NCBI RefSeq assembly: GCF_014930365.1
Contig: NZ_JABXWI010000013.1
Span: forward strand, 47,546 to 111,545
Direction: 5' to 3'
Length of the DNA: 64,000 bases
Source: Streptomyces caniscabiei
GTDB taxonomy: Bacteria > Actinomycetota > Actinomycetes > Streptomycetales > Streptomycetaceae
Below are positions 44,003-52,321 of the stretch, in pieces; within the stretch, counting starts at the first letter, position 1; each line of letters starts with the position of its first letter. Position numbers and translations under genes: made by a program. The notes beneath the pieces were generated by a model. The model had not been told where the DNA came from. It saw nothing but the letters and a program-made list of their open reading frames with translations, and did no database searches.

Positions 44003-45292
44003 ATGAAGCCCGCGCCCACCTCTCCCACGTCTCCCGCGCCCACCGACGGCACTCCGCCCGCGCCCCCCACCACCGGCACACCCCGGACCTCGTCCGCGCT
44101 CTCCGGAGCCCTCCTCGCCGCCCTCGCCTGCGTGCTCGTCGGCGGTTCGTTCACCGCCAACAGCGTGCTGGGCGACTACCCGTACGCGGGTGGCCAGTTC
44201 CTCCGCTACGGCCTCGCCTGTCTGCTGCTGCTCCCGCTGCTCGGCAGGGGCGGCACGGCGTCCCTGCGCCGGCTGTCCGCACGTCAGTGGGCGCGGCTGG
44301 GGCTGCTCGCGGCGATCGGCATGGTCGGCTTCAACATCGCCGTGCTCGCGGCCGAACGCTCGGCGGAACCGGCGGTGCCGGGGGTGTTCGTGGGCTGCGC
44401 CCCGGTGGCCGTGGCCGTCCTCGTCCCGCTGTCGGAGGGCCGTCGCCCCCGACGAGTGGTCCTCCAGGGGGCGTCGCTGGTGGCAGCCGGCGCGTTCACC
44501 GTCCAGGGCTGGGGCCGTACGGACGGGGCGGGCATCGCCTTCTCGGTGTGCGCGCTGGTGGGTGAGATCGGCTTCGCGGTGCTGGCCGTGCCGGTGCTGC
44601 GACCGCTCGGACCGCGGTTGCTGTCGGCGACCGTGTGCGCGGTGGCCGCGCTGGAGTCGGCCGTCGTCGGCGTGGCCGTCGACGGCGGCGCGTGGCTGCC
44701 TCGCCCGGACGGCACGCAGTCCCTCGCGCTGCTGTGGCAAGCGGCGGTCGTCACGGTCGTCGGGTTCGTGTGCTGGTACATGGGCATGCAGCGCATCGGC
44801 GCCGAGCGCGCCACCCTCTTCTCCGGCCTGATCCCGGTGGCCGCCGCCTGCACGGCTCCCCTCGTCGGCACGGGCTCCTACGGTGCCGCGCAGGCGGTCG
44901 GCAGCGCATTGGTGGGCGCCGGGGTCGCCCTGGGATCGGGGGCGACGGTCCGCCGCCGGACGGTGGCCGCTCGGCGGGGCGGGTCAGCGGCTGCCGTCGA
45001 GGGCCGGGTGGCGGCTGCCGTCGAGGATGACGCGGGCGACCAGCGCGGGGTCGTCGTTCATGGGGCAGTGGCCGCAGCCGGGCAGTCGCACCAGCCGGGC
45101 GCCGGGGATGACCCGCTTGGCGCGGACGCCCTGACGGCGGACGAGCAGCCAGTCCCGGGTGCCCCAGGCCACGGTGACGGGGAGACCGGGGACGTCGTCG
45201 GTGAACAGGACGCTGCCGCCGGCCCGGAGGGTCTCGTCGAACCCGGTGGCCCCCGCCAGCGCGAGCGTCTCGGCGACCACCGCCTCGGGTGA
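44003..45292 (+). CDS. EamA/DMT-family transporter with antisense C-terminal extension
   Basis: A 429-residue frame. Residues about 30-325 form the ten-helix DMT fold, two EamA halves (SGALLAALACVLVGGSFTAN, GLLAAIGMVGFNIAVLAAER; IAFSVCALVGEIGFAVLAVP, ALLWQAAVVTVVGFVCWYMG), probably exporting a small metabolite or amino acid. The normal family would end near 44960. Here the frame stays open for another ~330 bp, reading antisense through the convergent hydrolase gene (44984-45841) and giving a Gly/Ala/Glu-rich tail without any fold. The divergent MocR gene suggests control by that regulator. Either the stop has been lost or a frameshift removed it. Confidence 0.85.
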   Translation: MKPAPTSPTSPAPTDGTPPAPPTTGTPRTSSALSGALLAALACVLVGGSFTANSVLGDYPYAGGQFLRYGLACLLLLPLLGRGGTASLRRLSARQWARLGLLAAIGMVGFNIAVLAAERSAEPAVPGVFVGCAPVAVAVLVPLSEGRRPRRVVLQGASLVAAGAFTVQGWGRTDGAGIAFSVCALVGEIGFAVLAVPVLRPLGPRLLSATVCAVAALESAVVGVAVDGGAWLPRPDGTQSLALLWQAAVVTVVGFVCWYMGMQRIGAERATLFSGLIPVAAACTAPLVGTGSYGAAQAVGSALVGAGVALGSGATVRRRTVAARRGGSAAAVEGRVAAAVEDDAGDQRGVVVHGAVAAAGQSHQPGAGDDPLGADALTADEQPVPGAPGHGDGETGDVVGEQDAAAGPEGLVEPGGPRQRERLGDHRLG

Positions 45293-45841
45293 ACGGCGGG
45301 CCGGGCGGGCGTAGATGGTGCTCGTCAGGGCGGTGCGGCCGAGCGCCGACCGGGACAGCCGCTCGACCAGCGGGAGCGGCATCCGCCGCGAGATGTGCCG
45401 CATGGTGAGCAGGATGCCGAACGCGTAACGCCGCTCGGCCTCGTTCCAGAACCCCGCCGGGGACAGCGCCGTGACGGACCGTACGAGCTTCTCGCGGCCC
45501 AGCTCCAGGGCGAGCAGACCGCCCAGGGAGTTGCCCGCCACATGCGGTCGGTCGAGCTCCAGCGCCTCGCAGAAGGCACCGAAGACGGCGGTCGTCGTCG
45601 GCAGGTCGTAGGTGAGCCCGTCCGGCAGCGCCGGGGACTCGCCGAAGCCGGGCAGGTCGACGGTGATGACCTCGCGCTCGGCCGCCAGGATGTGCGTCAC
45701 CGGGTCCCAGGCCTGCCGGTGGTGGCCGATGCCGTGCAGCAGGAGCAGCGGCTCACCGGTGCCCTCGCGGGTGTAGGAGACCGTCACGGACCGCGGGCCG
45801 AGCGGGGAGGGGACCTGGAAGGAGACCGTGGCGGCGGACAT
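44984..45841 (-). CDS. alpha/beta hydrolase
   Basis: A 285-residue alpha/beta-hydrolase: oxyanion strand EPLLLLHGIGHHRQAWDPV, nucleophile elbow HVAGNSLGGLLALELG (G-x-S-x-G as GNSLG), late acid in VTVAWGTRDWLLV, catalytic His in VRLPGCGHCPMNDDP. A lid region (NEAERRYAFGILLTMRHISR) follows the elbow. Substrate unknown. The C-terminus contains a short duplicated tail (LDGSRHPALDGSR). Convergent with the EamA gene (frames overlap) and divergent from the ECF41 sigma gene 160 bp away. Confidence 0.92.
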   Translation of the reverse strand: MSAATVSFQVPSPLGPRSVTVSYTREGTGEPLLLLHGIGHHRQAWDPVTHILAAEREVITVDLPGFGESPALPDGLTYDLPTTTAVFGAFCEALELDRPHVAGNSLGGLLALELGREKLVRSVTALSPAGFWNEAERRYAFGILLTMRHISRRMPLPLVERLSRSALGRTALTSTIYARPARRSPEAVVAETLALAGATGFDETLRAGGSVLFTDDVPGLPVTVAWGTRDWLLVRRQGVRAKRVIPGARLVRLPGCGHCPMNDDPALVARVILDGSRHPALDGSR

Positions 45842-46001
45842 GGTGCGACTCCTCGTCTGGGCGGAAGGACGCGCCGGCGTACGGCGGTCGTAGACAGCTT
45901 GTCAGCAACTGCTACCGGCGGGTAGTCCCCGGGAGTAACAAGCCGCGCGCATCGTCGGAATCGCCTGGACACGGCCCGGCGCCTCGGGTTGGGATGGAAC
46001 G

Positions 46002-46892
46002 GTGACCACCGATATCGCCATCGACGTCTTCGAAGAGCACCGCTCCGTCCTGATGGGAGTCGCCTACCGCATGCTCGGCCGGGTCGCCGACGCCGAGGAC
46101 GTGGTCCAGGAGACCTGGCTGCGCTGGTCCGGCGCCGACCGCTCCGACGTGCGCGAACCGCGCGGATACCTGGTCCGTGTCACCACCCGGCTCGCCATCG
46201 ACCGGCTGCGCCAGGTGCAGTCGCGCAACGAGGCCTACCCCGGCCCCTGGCTCCCCGAGCCGTACGCCACCGACTACGCGGACACCGTCCCGGACACCGC
46301 CGAGCGGGCCGTCCTCGCCGACACCGTCTCCCTCGCCGTCCTGGTCGTCATGGAGTCCCTCTCGCCCCTGGAGCGCGCCGTGTTCGTGCTCCGGGAGGCC
46401 TTCGGCTACCCGTACGCCGAGATCGCGACCATGATCGACCGCGCCGAGCCCGCCGTGCGCCAGCTCGCCGGGCGGGCCCGCAGGCACGTCGAGGAGCGGC
46501 GCCCGCGCTACGAGGTCGATCCCGTCGAACGCCGTGAGCTGACCGAGAAGTTCCTCGCCGCCGCGGCGGGCGGCGACCTCGACGGGCTCATGGCGCTGCT
46601 GGCCCCCGACGTGCGTCTGGTGGGCGACGGCGGCGGCATCGGCAAGGCCCCGGTGCGGGTCCTCGAGACCGCCGACAAGGTGGGACGGTTCGTGCACGGC
46701 GCGGCGGACAAGGGCCTCCTGGACGCGTCGTTCCGGTTCATGGAGATCAACGGCGGCTTCGCCGTGGTCCTCCTGGGCGACGGCGCGGTCGACAGCGTGT
46801 TCCAACTCGACGTCGCCGACGGGCGGATCCAGTGCGTCTACATCGTCCGCAACCCGGAGAAGCTGCTCTCCCTGGCGGCCGTGAAGCCTTGA
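46002..46892 (+). CDS. ECF41-type RNA polymerase sigma factor
   Basis: A 296-residue extracytoplasmic-function sigma factor. Sigma-2 (EEHRSVLMGVAYRMLGRVAD, EDVVQETWLRWSG) and sigma-4 (MESLSPLERAVFVLREAFGY, YAEIATMIDRAEPAVRQLAG) are linked by the ECF41 WLPEP motif (GPWLPEPY). A C-terminal SnoaL-like domain (about 185-290) contains the DGGG motif. In ECF41 factors this extension, not a separate anti-sigma factor, controls activity (family knowledge). The GTG start is at 46002. ECF41 genes usually regulate an adjacent oxidoreductase or decarboxylase; here the divergent neighbour is an alpha/beta hydrolase. Confidence 0.93.
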   Translation: MTTDIAIDVFEEHRSVLMGVAYRMLGRVADAEDVVQETWLRWSGADRSDVREPRGYLVRVTTRLAIDRLRQVQSRNEAYPGPWLPEPYATDYADTVPDTAERAVLADTVSLAVLVVMESLSPLERAVFVLREAFGYPYAEIATMIDRAEPAVRQLAGRARRHVEERRPRYEVDPVERRELTEKFLAAAAGGDLDGLMALLAPDVRLVGDGGGIGKAPVRVLETADKVGRFVHGAADKGLLDASFRFMEINGGFAVVLLGDGAVDSVFQLDVADGRIQCVYIVRNPEKLLSLAAVKP

Positions 46893-46940
46893 TGAACGCT
46901 GTCGGGCGTCCGGCCCGTCGGACGCCCGAGCGTTCGAGGA

Positions 46941-46975
46941 TTGGTCTTGACCAAGGGTGGGGGCGGGCCTATGGT
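46941..46975 (+). promoter_or_regulatory. promoter with dre-like operator upstream of the GntR gene
   Basis: TTGGTCTTGACCAA at 46941-46954 is a near-perfect palindrome resembling the DasR-responsive element core TGGTCTAGACCA. It overlaps a -35 TTGACC (46947-46952), followed after 17 bp by -10 TATGGT (46970-46975). It sits about 100 bp before the GntR/UTRA gene, so self-regulation by that protein, or control by a DasR-type protein, is likely. Confidence 0.65.
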
Positions 46976-47054
46976 CGCAAGAAAGTGCAACAACCTTTAA
47001 TAAACAAGGGCGCTAAAAACGCCGCCGGGCCACGGCGAAGCAGCGGAGGACAGG

Positions 47055-47816
47055 GTGGGGACCCAGCAGCTGGAAACGGTGCCGGAACCGAAGTACTGGC
47101 ATTTGAAGACCGTGCTCAGTGAGGCATTGGACTCCGAGTTCTCGGTGGGGGAGATCCTGCCCAACGAGCGTGACCTCGCGGCCCGTTTCGGCGTCGCCCG
47201 GGCCACCCTCCGCCAAGCGCTGGAGCAGCTCGAACTGGAGGGCCGGCTGCAACGCCGTCGCGGCGTCGGCACCACCGTCGCGCCCCCGCGCGTGGGCGTC
47301 GCCGTCGGCACCGAGCAGCGCGCGTGGCCGGGCACCGTCGGCGACACCTGGCAGGCCGTCGACTGCACGGCCTCGGCACCGCCCGCCGCGGTCGCCGACC
47401 TCCTCGACAGCGTCCACGGCGAGCAGGTGCACGTCGTACGCCGCTCCCGGATGTCGCACGGCCAGCCCGTCGCCGCCGAACTGCTCTACGTCCCGGCCGC
47501 CTCCGTGCCCGCCCTCTCCGGCATAGACGCGCCCTCCGGCGCCGCACGCGCGCGTGCCGTCCTGCGTGAGCTGCAGCGCCTGGAGCTGGAGGGACAGGAC
47601 CGCTCGGTGGAGCTGGGCTCCGCCCGGGCGGACGACGCCAAGGAGCTGGACCGGCTGCCCGGCGCGCCCGTCCTGGTCGTCACCACCCGCTTCTTCGCCG
47701 AGGGACGCACGGCGGCCGTCTCCCTGGCCACCTACCGTGCCGACACGTGCCGCCTGACCTTCGGCGCCTCGGGCGGCGTCGAGATCCACCACGGCCCGGA
47801 GCGCCGCGCGTCCTGA
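47055..47816 (+). CDS. GntR-family regulator, HutC/UTRA type
   Basis: A 253-residue regulator. Winged HTH (about 20-75): HLKTVLSEALDSEFSVGEIL, PNERDLAARFGVARATLRQA, LEQLELEGRLQRRRGVGTTV. A UTRA ligand-binding domain follows (about 95-245: VVRRSRMSHGQPVAAELLYV, ELDRLPGAPVLVVTTRFFAE, YRADTCRLTFGASGGVEIHH). GTG 47055 with GGAGGA 4-9 bp upstream. UTRA domains often bind phosphosugars such as GlcN-6-P; with the dre-like site and the ROK gene next to it, an amino-sugar link is plausible. Subfamily member not identified. Confidence 0.92.
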   Translation: MGTQQLETVPEPKYWHLKTVLSEALDSEFSVGEILPNERDLAARFGVARATLRQALEQLELEGRLQRRRGVGTTVAPPRVGVAVGTEQRAWPGTVGDTWQAVDCTASAPPAAVADLLDSVHGEQVHVVRRSRMSHGQPVAAELLYVPAASVPALSGIDAPSGAARARAVLRELQRLELEGQDRSVELGSARADDAKELDRLPGAPVLVVTTRFFAEGRTAAVSLATYRADTCRLTFGASGGVEIHHGPERRAS

Positions 47817-47846
47817 CGTAAGCGGACGGAACCTCCCGGCCGTACC

Positions 47847-47875
47847 CGCCGTGCCCCCTCCCGCGGGGCACGGCG
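47847..47875. terminator. bidirectional hairpin between convergent regulators
   Basis: CGCCGTGCCCC / GGGGCACGGCG, a perfect 11-bp stem with a 7-nt loop, between the stops of the GntR and ROK genes. Confidence 0.85.
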
Positions 47876-47895
47876 TTCTCGTGCCCGGCGGCGGC

Positions 47896-49053
47896 TCAGC
47901 GCCGCGCCGTCACCGTGCCCTCCACCGCGAAGAGCTGCTCCTCGACATGGTCCAGGGCGAGCCGCAGCGCGCCCATGGCGACGGCCGCCTCGCCCAGCCG
48001 GGAGAGGGCGACCCGCGGCGGGCGCAGACAGTAGCGGGCCAGCTCGCGGTGCAGGGGATCCAGGACGTCGTCGACGCCGGCCGCCCAGCCGCCGACGACG
48101 ACCAGTTCGGGATCGAGGGCCAGGACGAGGGCCGTCACATCGTGGACGAGGCGCTGTATGAAGCGGTCCACGGCCTCACGGGCCCGTACGTCGCCCTCGC
48201 GCGCGTGCTTGAACACCTCGGCGACCGCCTGCTCGTCCAGCGGGTGCAGGGGCTCGCCCGTGGTCGACAGCAGGGCCTCGGGGGTGGCCTCCCGGCCCAG
48301 CAGATGCAGCGCGCCGATCTCCCCGGCCGCGCCGCCGTACCCCCGGTGCAGCCGCCCGCCGATCAGCGAACCGGCGCCCGGGCTCAGCCCCGCCAGCACG
48401 AACACCACGTCGTCGGACTCGGTGGCGGCGCCCTTCCAGTGCTCGGCGACGGCGGCCGCGTTGGCGTCGTTCTCGACCAGCACGGAGCACTTGAAGGAAC
48501 GGCTCAGCCGCTCGCCCAGATTCAGTCCCGTCCACTCCGGCAGGGCCGCGCACAGGCGTACGGCGCCGTCGGCCTCGATGATCCCCGGACTGCCCACCCC
48601 GACCGCGCGCAGCGAACCGCGTGGCACACCGGACCTGCGGAGCAGTTCGGCGACGGTCGAGCGCAGCCGCTCCAGGCGGTCCTCCGCCGACGCCGACTCG
48701 GAGACCTCCTTGGACAGCGAGCCCAGCACCTTCCCGTCGAGATCGGCGAGGAGCGCCGCCACCCGGTGCGAGCCCACGTCCAGGCCCAGCAGATGGCCGG
48801 CCTCGGCCCGGAACCGGTAGCGTCGTGCCGGGCGCCCCTGCCGCCTGGCGGCGCCCTCCTCGGCGGCCCGCTCGACCACCAGACCGGCCTCCACCAACCC
48901 CTCCACGACGCCCTCGACCGTGGGCCGGGACAGCCCGGTGACCCTGGTGATCTCGGTCAGCGTGGCGTGGTCCGTGGCCCGCAGCGCGTGCAGCACCACG
49001 GCCGAGTTGATTCTTCGAAGCAGAGAAGGATCCCCGCCGGTCAGTGGCCCCAA
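47896..49053 (-). CDS. ROK-family regulator (winged HTH + sugar kinase-like domain)
   Basis: A 385-residue NagC/XylR-like protein. The HTH (PSLLRRINSAVVLHALRATD, TLTEITRVTGLSRPTVEGVV) is followed by a ROK domain (about 85-385): LGLDVGSHRVAALLADLDGK, AVGVGSPGIIEADGAVRLC, LVENDANAAAVAEHWKG, GAAGEIGALHLLGRE. The usual ROK zinc-binding CxCGxxGC motif is not present after GEIGALHLL, so sugar kinase activity is doubtful. The start is TTG 49053, chosen because GGGAGG lies 7 bp upstream and the protein begins just before the HTH; the 106 upstream codons lack homologous features. Confidence 0.88.
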   Translation of the reverse strand: MGPLTGGDPSLLRRINSAVVLHALRATDHATLTEITRVTGLSRPTVEGVVEGLVEAGLVVERAAEEGAARRQGRPARRYRFRAEAGHLLGLDVGSHRVAALLADLDGKVLGSLSKEVSESASAEDRLERLRSTVAELLRRSGVPRGSLRAVGVGSPGIIEADGAVRLCAALPEWTGLNLGERLSRSFKCSVLVENDANAAAVAEHWKGAATESDDVVFVLAGLSPGAGSLIGGRLHRGYGGAAGEIGALHLLGREATPEALLSTTGEPLHPLDEQAVAEVFKHAREGDVRAREAVDRFIQRLVHDVTALVLALDPELVVVGGWAAGVDDVLDPLHRELARYCLRPPRVALSRLGEAAVAMGALRLALDHVEEQLFAVEGTVTARR

Positions 49054-49285
49054 CGTCCGTCCTCCCAGCTCGCGCCCGTGTCTGCCGGATCGTACTCGCC
49101 AAGGCGCACCCCGGCGAGTGCCCGACGCCCCCGACCTGCGGAATCCCCGCGGGCGCCTGGCCGGGCCACGCCACAGCGACCCCACTCGCCCGGGTGCCCC
49201 ACTCGCCCGCTCCCGTGCGCCGACGCCCCGGAGGCAACGCCTGACGGCACGCCAATTGTCAGTGGTGCGCGTTTTACTGGAGCAC

Positions 49286-49729
49286 ATGACCATCGCGCGG
49301 CATCTCGTCACGATCGACCGGCTGTGTTCCGAGGAGTTCCCCACGGCGCACGGCCGGTCGGACGTCGGCACGGCCGGCCCCGGTTACCACCTCGCCGAGT
49401 TAGCGACGAGCGAGGACTTCTGGGACGACGACGGTACGGAGCGGGAGGAGACGGAGGTCCAGTTCGAGGCGGACCGTGACGCCCTGTCCCAGCGCATCGC
49501 CGAGCGATGGGGGCCGCCGGACGTGTTCAGTCTGTGGAGCGTGTCCAGCCGCTACCAGGAGGGCGAGGACATACCCGAGCCCTGGGGCCCGCTCAGCTCA
49601 CACGTGCCCGATGTGCACCTCTGGCAGGCCGACGGCCACGGCCGCTGGGTCGCCCTCGGAGTCTCCCAGTGGGACAAGGAACTGCCGTTCCAACTCGTCG
49701 CGCTGATAACGGAGATCGACCCTCCGTGA
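49286..49729 (+). CDS. small acidic uncharacterised protein
   Basis: A 147-residue, acidic protein from ATG 49286 (MTIARHLVTIDRLCSEEFPT). It contains SEDFWDDDGTEREETEVQFE, ALSQRIAERWGPPDVFSLWS, VHLWQADGHGRWVALGVSQW and ends LPFQLVALITEIDPP. Two-thirds of the chain is predicted mixed alpha/beta with conserved Trp residues; I do not recognise the family. Convergent with mug. It stands alone, divergent from the ROK gene with 232 bp between the starts. Confidence 0.7.
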   Translation: MTIARHLVTIDRLCSEEFPTAHGRSDVGTAGPGYHLAELATSEDFWDDDGTEREETEVQFEADRDALSQRIAERWGPPDVFSLWSVSSRYQEGEDIPEPWGPLSSHVPDVHLWQADGHGRWVALGVSQWDKELPFQLVALITEIDPP

Positions 49730-49755
49730 CCCCCGACCGCAGGCCGGGCGGCCGG

Positions 49756-50253
49756 TCAGTCCTGCGCCGCCACCCGCAGCCGCCCGAACTCCTCCGCCAT
49801 CGTCGCCGCGGTCCAGTGCGCGTTCAGCCCGCTGGGGTTGGGCAGCACCCACACCCGGGAGGCCCCGATCGTCCCCTCCTGGGGTCCGACGGCGGCCTTG
49901 CGGTCGCCGAAGGCGGCGCGGTACGCGGTCACGCCGACGACCGCCAGCCAACGCGGGCGCAGCCGCTCCACCTTGGCGGTCAGCAGCCGGCCGCCCTCCA
50001 CGTACTCCTCGGCCGTCAGCTCGTCGGCACGAGCCGTGGCGCGGGCGACGACGTTGGTGATGCCGAGCCCGTACGACGGCAGTTCACCCTGCTCGGACGG
50101 CTTCAGAAGCCGCGGCGTGAAGCCCGACAGGTGCAGGACGGGCCAGAAGCGGTTGCCGGGGCGGGCGAAGTGGTGGCCCGAGGCGGCCGTCATCAGCCCC
50201 GGGTTGATGCCGCAGAAAAGGACCCGGAGGCCGTCCGCGGTGACGTCCGGCAC
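49756..50253 (-). CDS. mug: mismatch-specific DNA glycosylase (Mug/uracil-DNA glycosylase family)
   Basis: A 165-residue (or 181-residue) enzyme: LRVLFCGINPGLMTAASGHH (GINPG catalytic motif), FARPGNRFWPVLHLSGFTPR, GLGITNVVARATARADELTA, VWVLPNPSGLNAHWT. These are the two active-site motifs of Mug/TDG-type glycosylases that remove uracil or thymine from mismatches. The GTG at 50253 is the nearest standard start. Sixteen further in-frame codons (LTRWTQAELEAARDRL) fit the family N-terminus and begin at a CTG overlapping the purB stop (CTGA), so CTG may be the real start. Downstream of purB in one operon. Confidence 0.9.
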   Translation of the reverse strand: MPDVTADGLRVLFCGINPGLMTAASGHHFARPGNRFWPVLHLSGFTPRLLKPSEQGELPSYGLGITNVVARATARADELTAEEYVEGGRLLTAKVERLRPRWLAVVGVTAYRAAFGDRKAAVGPQEGTIGASRVWVLPNPSGLNAHWTAATMAEEFGRLRVAAQD

Positions 50254-50297
50254 CAGCCGGTCGCGGGCGGCCTCCAGCTCGGCCTGGGTCCAGCGGG

Positions 50298-51740
50298 TCA
50301 GAGGATCGCCCCCGGCGTGTAACCGGCGGCCTCCGGACGCTGCTTCACGATCTCCTCGATCCGGCCGACGACGACGGCGACCTGGTCGGCGGCGGCGCCC
50401 GTGAAGGAGAGCTTGTCGGCCATCAGCGCGTCCAGCTGGGCACGGTCCAGCGGGATGCGGTCGTCGGCGGCGAGCTTGTCGAGCAGCTCGTTGCGCTCGG
50501 CGCCCTGCTCGCGCATGGCCAGCGCGGAGGCGACGGCGTTCTCCTTGATGGCTTCGTGCGCCACCTCACGGCCGACACCGGCCCGTACGGCGCCCATCAG
50601 CACCTTGGTGGTGGCGAGGAAGGGGAGGTAGCGGTCCAGCTCCCGCGCGACGACCGCCGGGAACGCGCCGAACTCGTCGAGGACGGTCAGGAAGGTCTCC
50701 AGCAGACCGTCGAGCGCGAAGAACGCGTCCGGCAGCGCGACCCGGCGCACCACCGAGCAGGACACGTCGCCCTCGTTCCACTGGTCGCCCGCCAGCTCGC
50801 CGGTCATCGAGGCGTAGCCGCGCAGGATGACCATGAGGCCGTTGACCCGCTCGCACGACCGCGTGTTCATCTTGTGCGGCATGGCGGACGAACCGACCTG
50901 ACCGGGCTTGAAGCCCTCGGTCACCAGCTCGTGCCCGGCCATCAGGCGGATCGTCTTCGCCAGGGAGGACGGCGCCGCCGCCAGCTGCACCAGCGCGGTC
51001 ACCACGTCGTAGTCCAGCGAGCGGGGGTAGACCTGGCCGACGGAGGTGAACGCCTGCGCGAAGCCGAGGTGCCCGGCGATCCGGTCCTCAAGCTCCGCCA
51101 GCTTGGCGGCGTCCCCGCCGAGCAGGTCCAGCATGTCCTGGGCCGTGCCCACCGGGCCCTTGATGCCGCGCAGCGGGTAGCGGCCGAGCAGCTCCTCGAC
51201 GCGGCCGTACGCCACGAGCAGTTCGTCGGCGGCCGTCGCGAACCGCTTGCCGAGGGTGGTGGCCTGCGCGGCCACGTTGTGCGAACGGCCGGCCATCACC
51301 AGCTCGCCGTACTCGCCGGCCAGCTTGCCGAGCCGCGCCAGGACGGCCACCGTACGGTCCCGGACCAGCTCCAGGGACAGCCTGATCTGCAGCTGCTCGA
51401 CGTTCTCGGTGAGGTCGCGGGAGGTCATGCCCTTGTGCACGTGCTCGTGCCCGGCGAGGTCGTTGAACTCCTCGATCCGCGCCTTCACGTCGTGCCGCGT
51501 GACCTTCTCGCGCTCGGCGATGGAGGCCAGGTCGACGGTGTCGAGGACCCGCTCGTAGTCGGTGAGCGCCTCGTCCGGCACCTCGATGCCGAGGTCCTTC
51601 TGGGCCCGCAGGACGGCCAGCCAGAGCTGCCGCTCCAGCCTCACCTTCTGCTCGGGCGACCAGAGCGTGGCGAGCTCGGTGGAGGCGTAGCGTCCGGCGA
51701 GGACGTTCGGGATGCGGGGCTTGGCTGGCGCAGAAGTCAC
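50298..51740 (-). CDS. purB: adenylosuccinate lyase
   Basis: A 480-residue fumarase/aspartase-superfamily enzyme that converts SAICAR to AICAR and adenylosuccinate to AMP in purine synthesis. The signature GSSAMPHKMNTRSCER lies at about 282-297; other conserved pieces are HDVKARIEEFNDLAGHEHVH, KGMTSRDLTENVEQLQIRLS and GRSHNVAAQATTLGKRFAT. The start is GTG 51740. It heads a two-gene unit with mug, whose frame overlaps its stop. Confidence 0.96.
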   Translation of the reverse strand: MTSAPAKPRIPNVLAGRYASTELATLWSPEQKVRLERQLWLAVLRAQKDLGIEVPDEALTDYERVLDTVDLASIAEREKVTRHDVKARIEEFNDLAGHEHVHKGMTSRDLTENVEQLQIRLSLELVRDRTVAVLARLGKLAGEYGELVMAGRSHNVAAQATTLGKRFATAADELLVAYGRVEELLGRYPLRGIKGPVGTAQDMLDLLGGDAAKLAELEDRIAGHLGFAQAFTSVGQVYPRSLDYDVVTALVQLAAAPSSLAKTIRLMAGHELVTEGFKPGQVGSSAMPHKMNTRSCERVNGLMVILRGYASMTGELAGDQWNEGDVSCSVVRRVALPDAFFALDGLLETFLTVLDEFGAFPAVVARELDRYLPFLATTKVLMGAVRAGVGREVAHEAIKENAVASALAMREQGAERNELLDKLAADDRIPLDRAQLDALMADKLSFTGAAADQVAVVVGRIEEIVKQRPEAAGYTPGAIL

Positions 51741-51784
51741 GTGTACGGAGTGTACTCAACGCCCAGGGGGGCGTTGGAACACCC

Positions 51785-51828
51785 ACATCGTCCGGAGCGC
51801 CGCAGGTCAGGGGCGCGCCGGACGATGT
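51785..51828. terminator. long-arm hairpin upstream of purB / downstream of lipoprotein gene
   Basis: ACATCGTCCGG (51785-51795) and CCGGACGATGT (51818-51828) are perfectly complementary. With the smaller hairpin CAACGCCC/GGGCGTTG at 51747-51766 they fill the gap between the lipoprotein stop and purB start, and probably end the lipoprotein transcript. Confidence 0.7.
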
Positions 51829-51847
51829 GCGTCGTCGGGTCGGTGAG

Positions 51848-52135
51848 TCAGCACTTCCCGTCGTCTATGTACGCGACCAGCGCGTCCAGGTCGACCGACG
51901 GGTCGTCGAGGCCTTCACGCAGCAGGGTGCCGGCGGACTTCTGGTCGTCCGCTGCCAGCAGCTTGCACACCGTTGCCTGCATTCCGGGGCTCCGGGCGTT
52001 CCAGATCTCGTCGTAGCGTGCTTCGTCCCCTGTGGGAGCAGTGCTGCTGGGCGTCGAGGCGGCCGTGTCGTCGCTGTTGCCGCAGGCGGTGAGGAGCAGG
52101 GTCGCGGCGATCAGGACGGTGGCGGTGCGGCGCAT
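51848..52135 (-). CDS. small secreted lipoprotein, uncharacterised
   Basis: A 95-residue protein with a lipoprotein signal: MRRTATVLIAATLLLTAC, lipobox LTAC, +2 Gly. The mature part is acidic and Ser/Thr-rich near the anchor (GNSDDTAASTPSSTAPTG), then a small helical domain (VCKLLAADDQKSAGTLLREG) with two Cys (about 57 and 95) that could form a disulfide. No family recognised. Single gene. Confidence 0.85.
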   Translation of the reverse strand: MRRTATVLIAATLLLTACGNSDDTAASTPSSTAPTGDEARYDEIWNARSPGMQATVCKLLAADDQKSAGTLLREGLDDPSVDLDALVAYIDDGKC

Positions 52136-52269
52136 GGGTCCCTCCGTGATGTGACTGTGGGGGGAGCATCATGCGCGCCGCAGGGGCGCCACAACGGATG
52201 TGTGACCATGTTGTGACCCGTTGTAGCGGACGGGGTGGCGTACGACCGCCGCGGGAGAGCGCGCCGAGG

Positions 52270-52321
52270 CCCTCTTCGCAGGGCCTACGAAGAGGGTCCA
52301 CGAAGAGGGTCTACGAAGAGG
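52270..52321. repeat. CGAAGAGG repeats at 13-bp period plus inverted copy
   Basis: CGAAGAGG occurs at 52288, 52301 and 52314, exactly 13 bp apart, and the reverse complement CCTCTTCG at 52271. The first pair (52270-52278 and 52288-52296) can form a 9-bp hairpin. The last copy covers the stop codon region of the DUF4326 gene, so the tract may act as its terminator with spare arms. Confidence 0.85.

Noticed and set aside
45842..46001. Searched for the ECF41 self-promoter (TGTCACA-N16-CGTC) between hydrolase and sigma genes.
   Set aside because: Only TGTCAGC was found, without CGTC at the right distance, so no ECF41 promoter is claimed.
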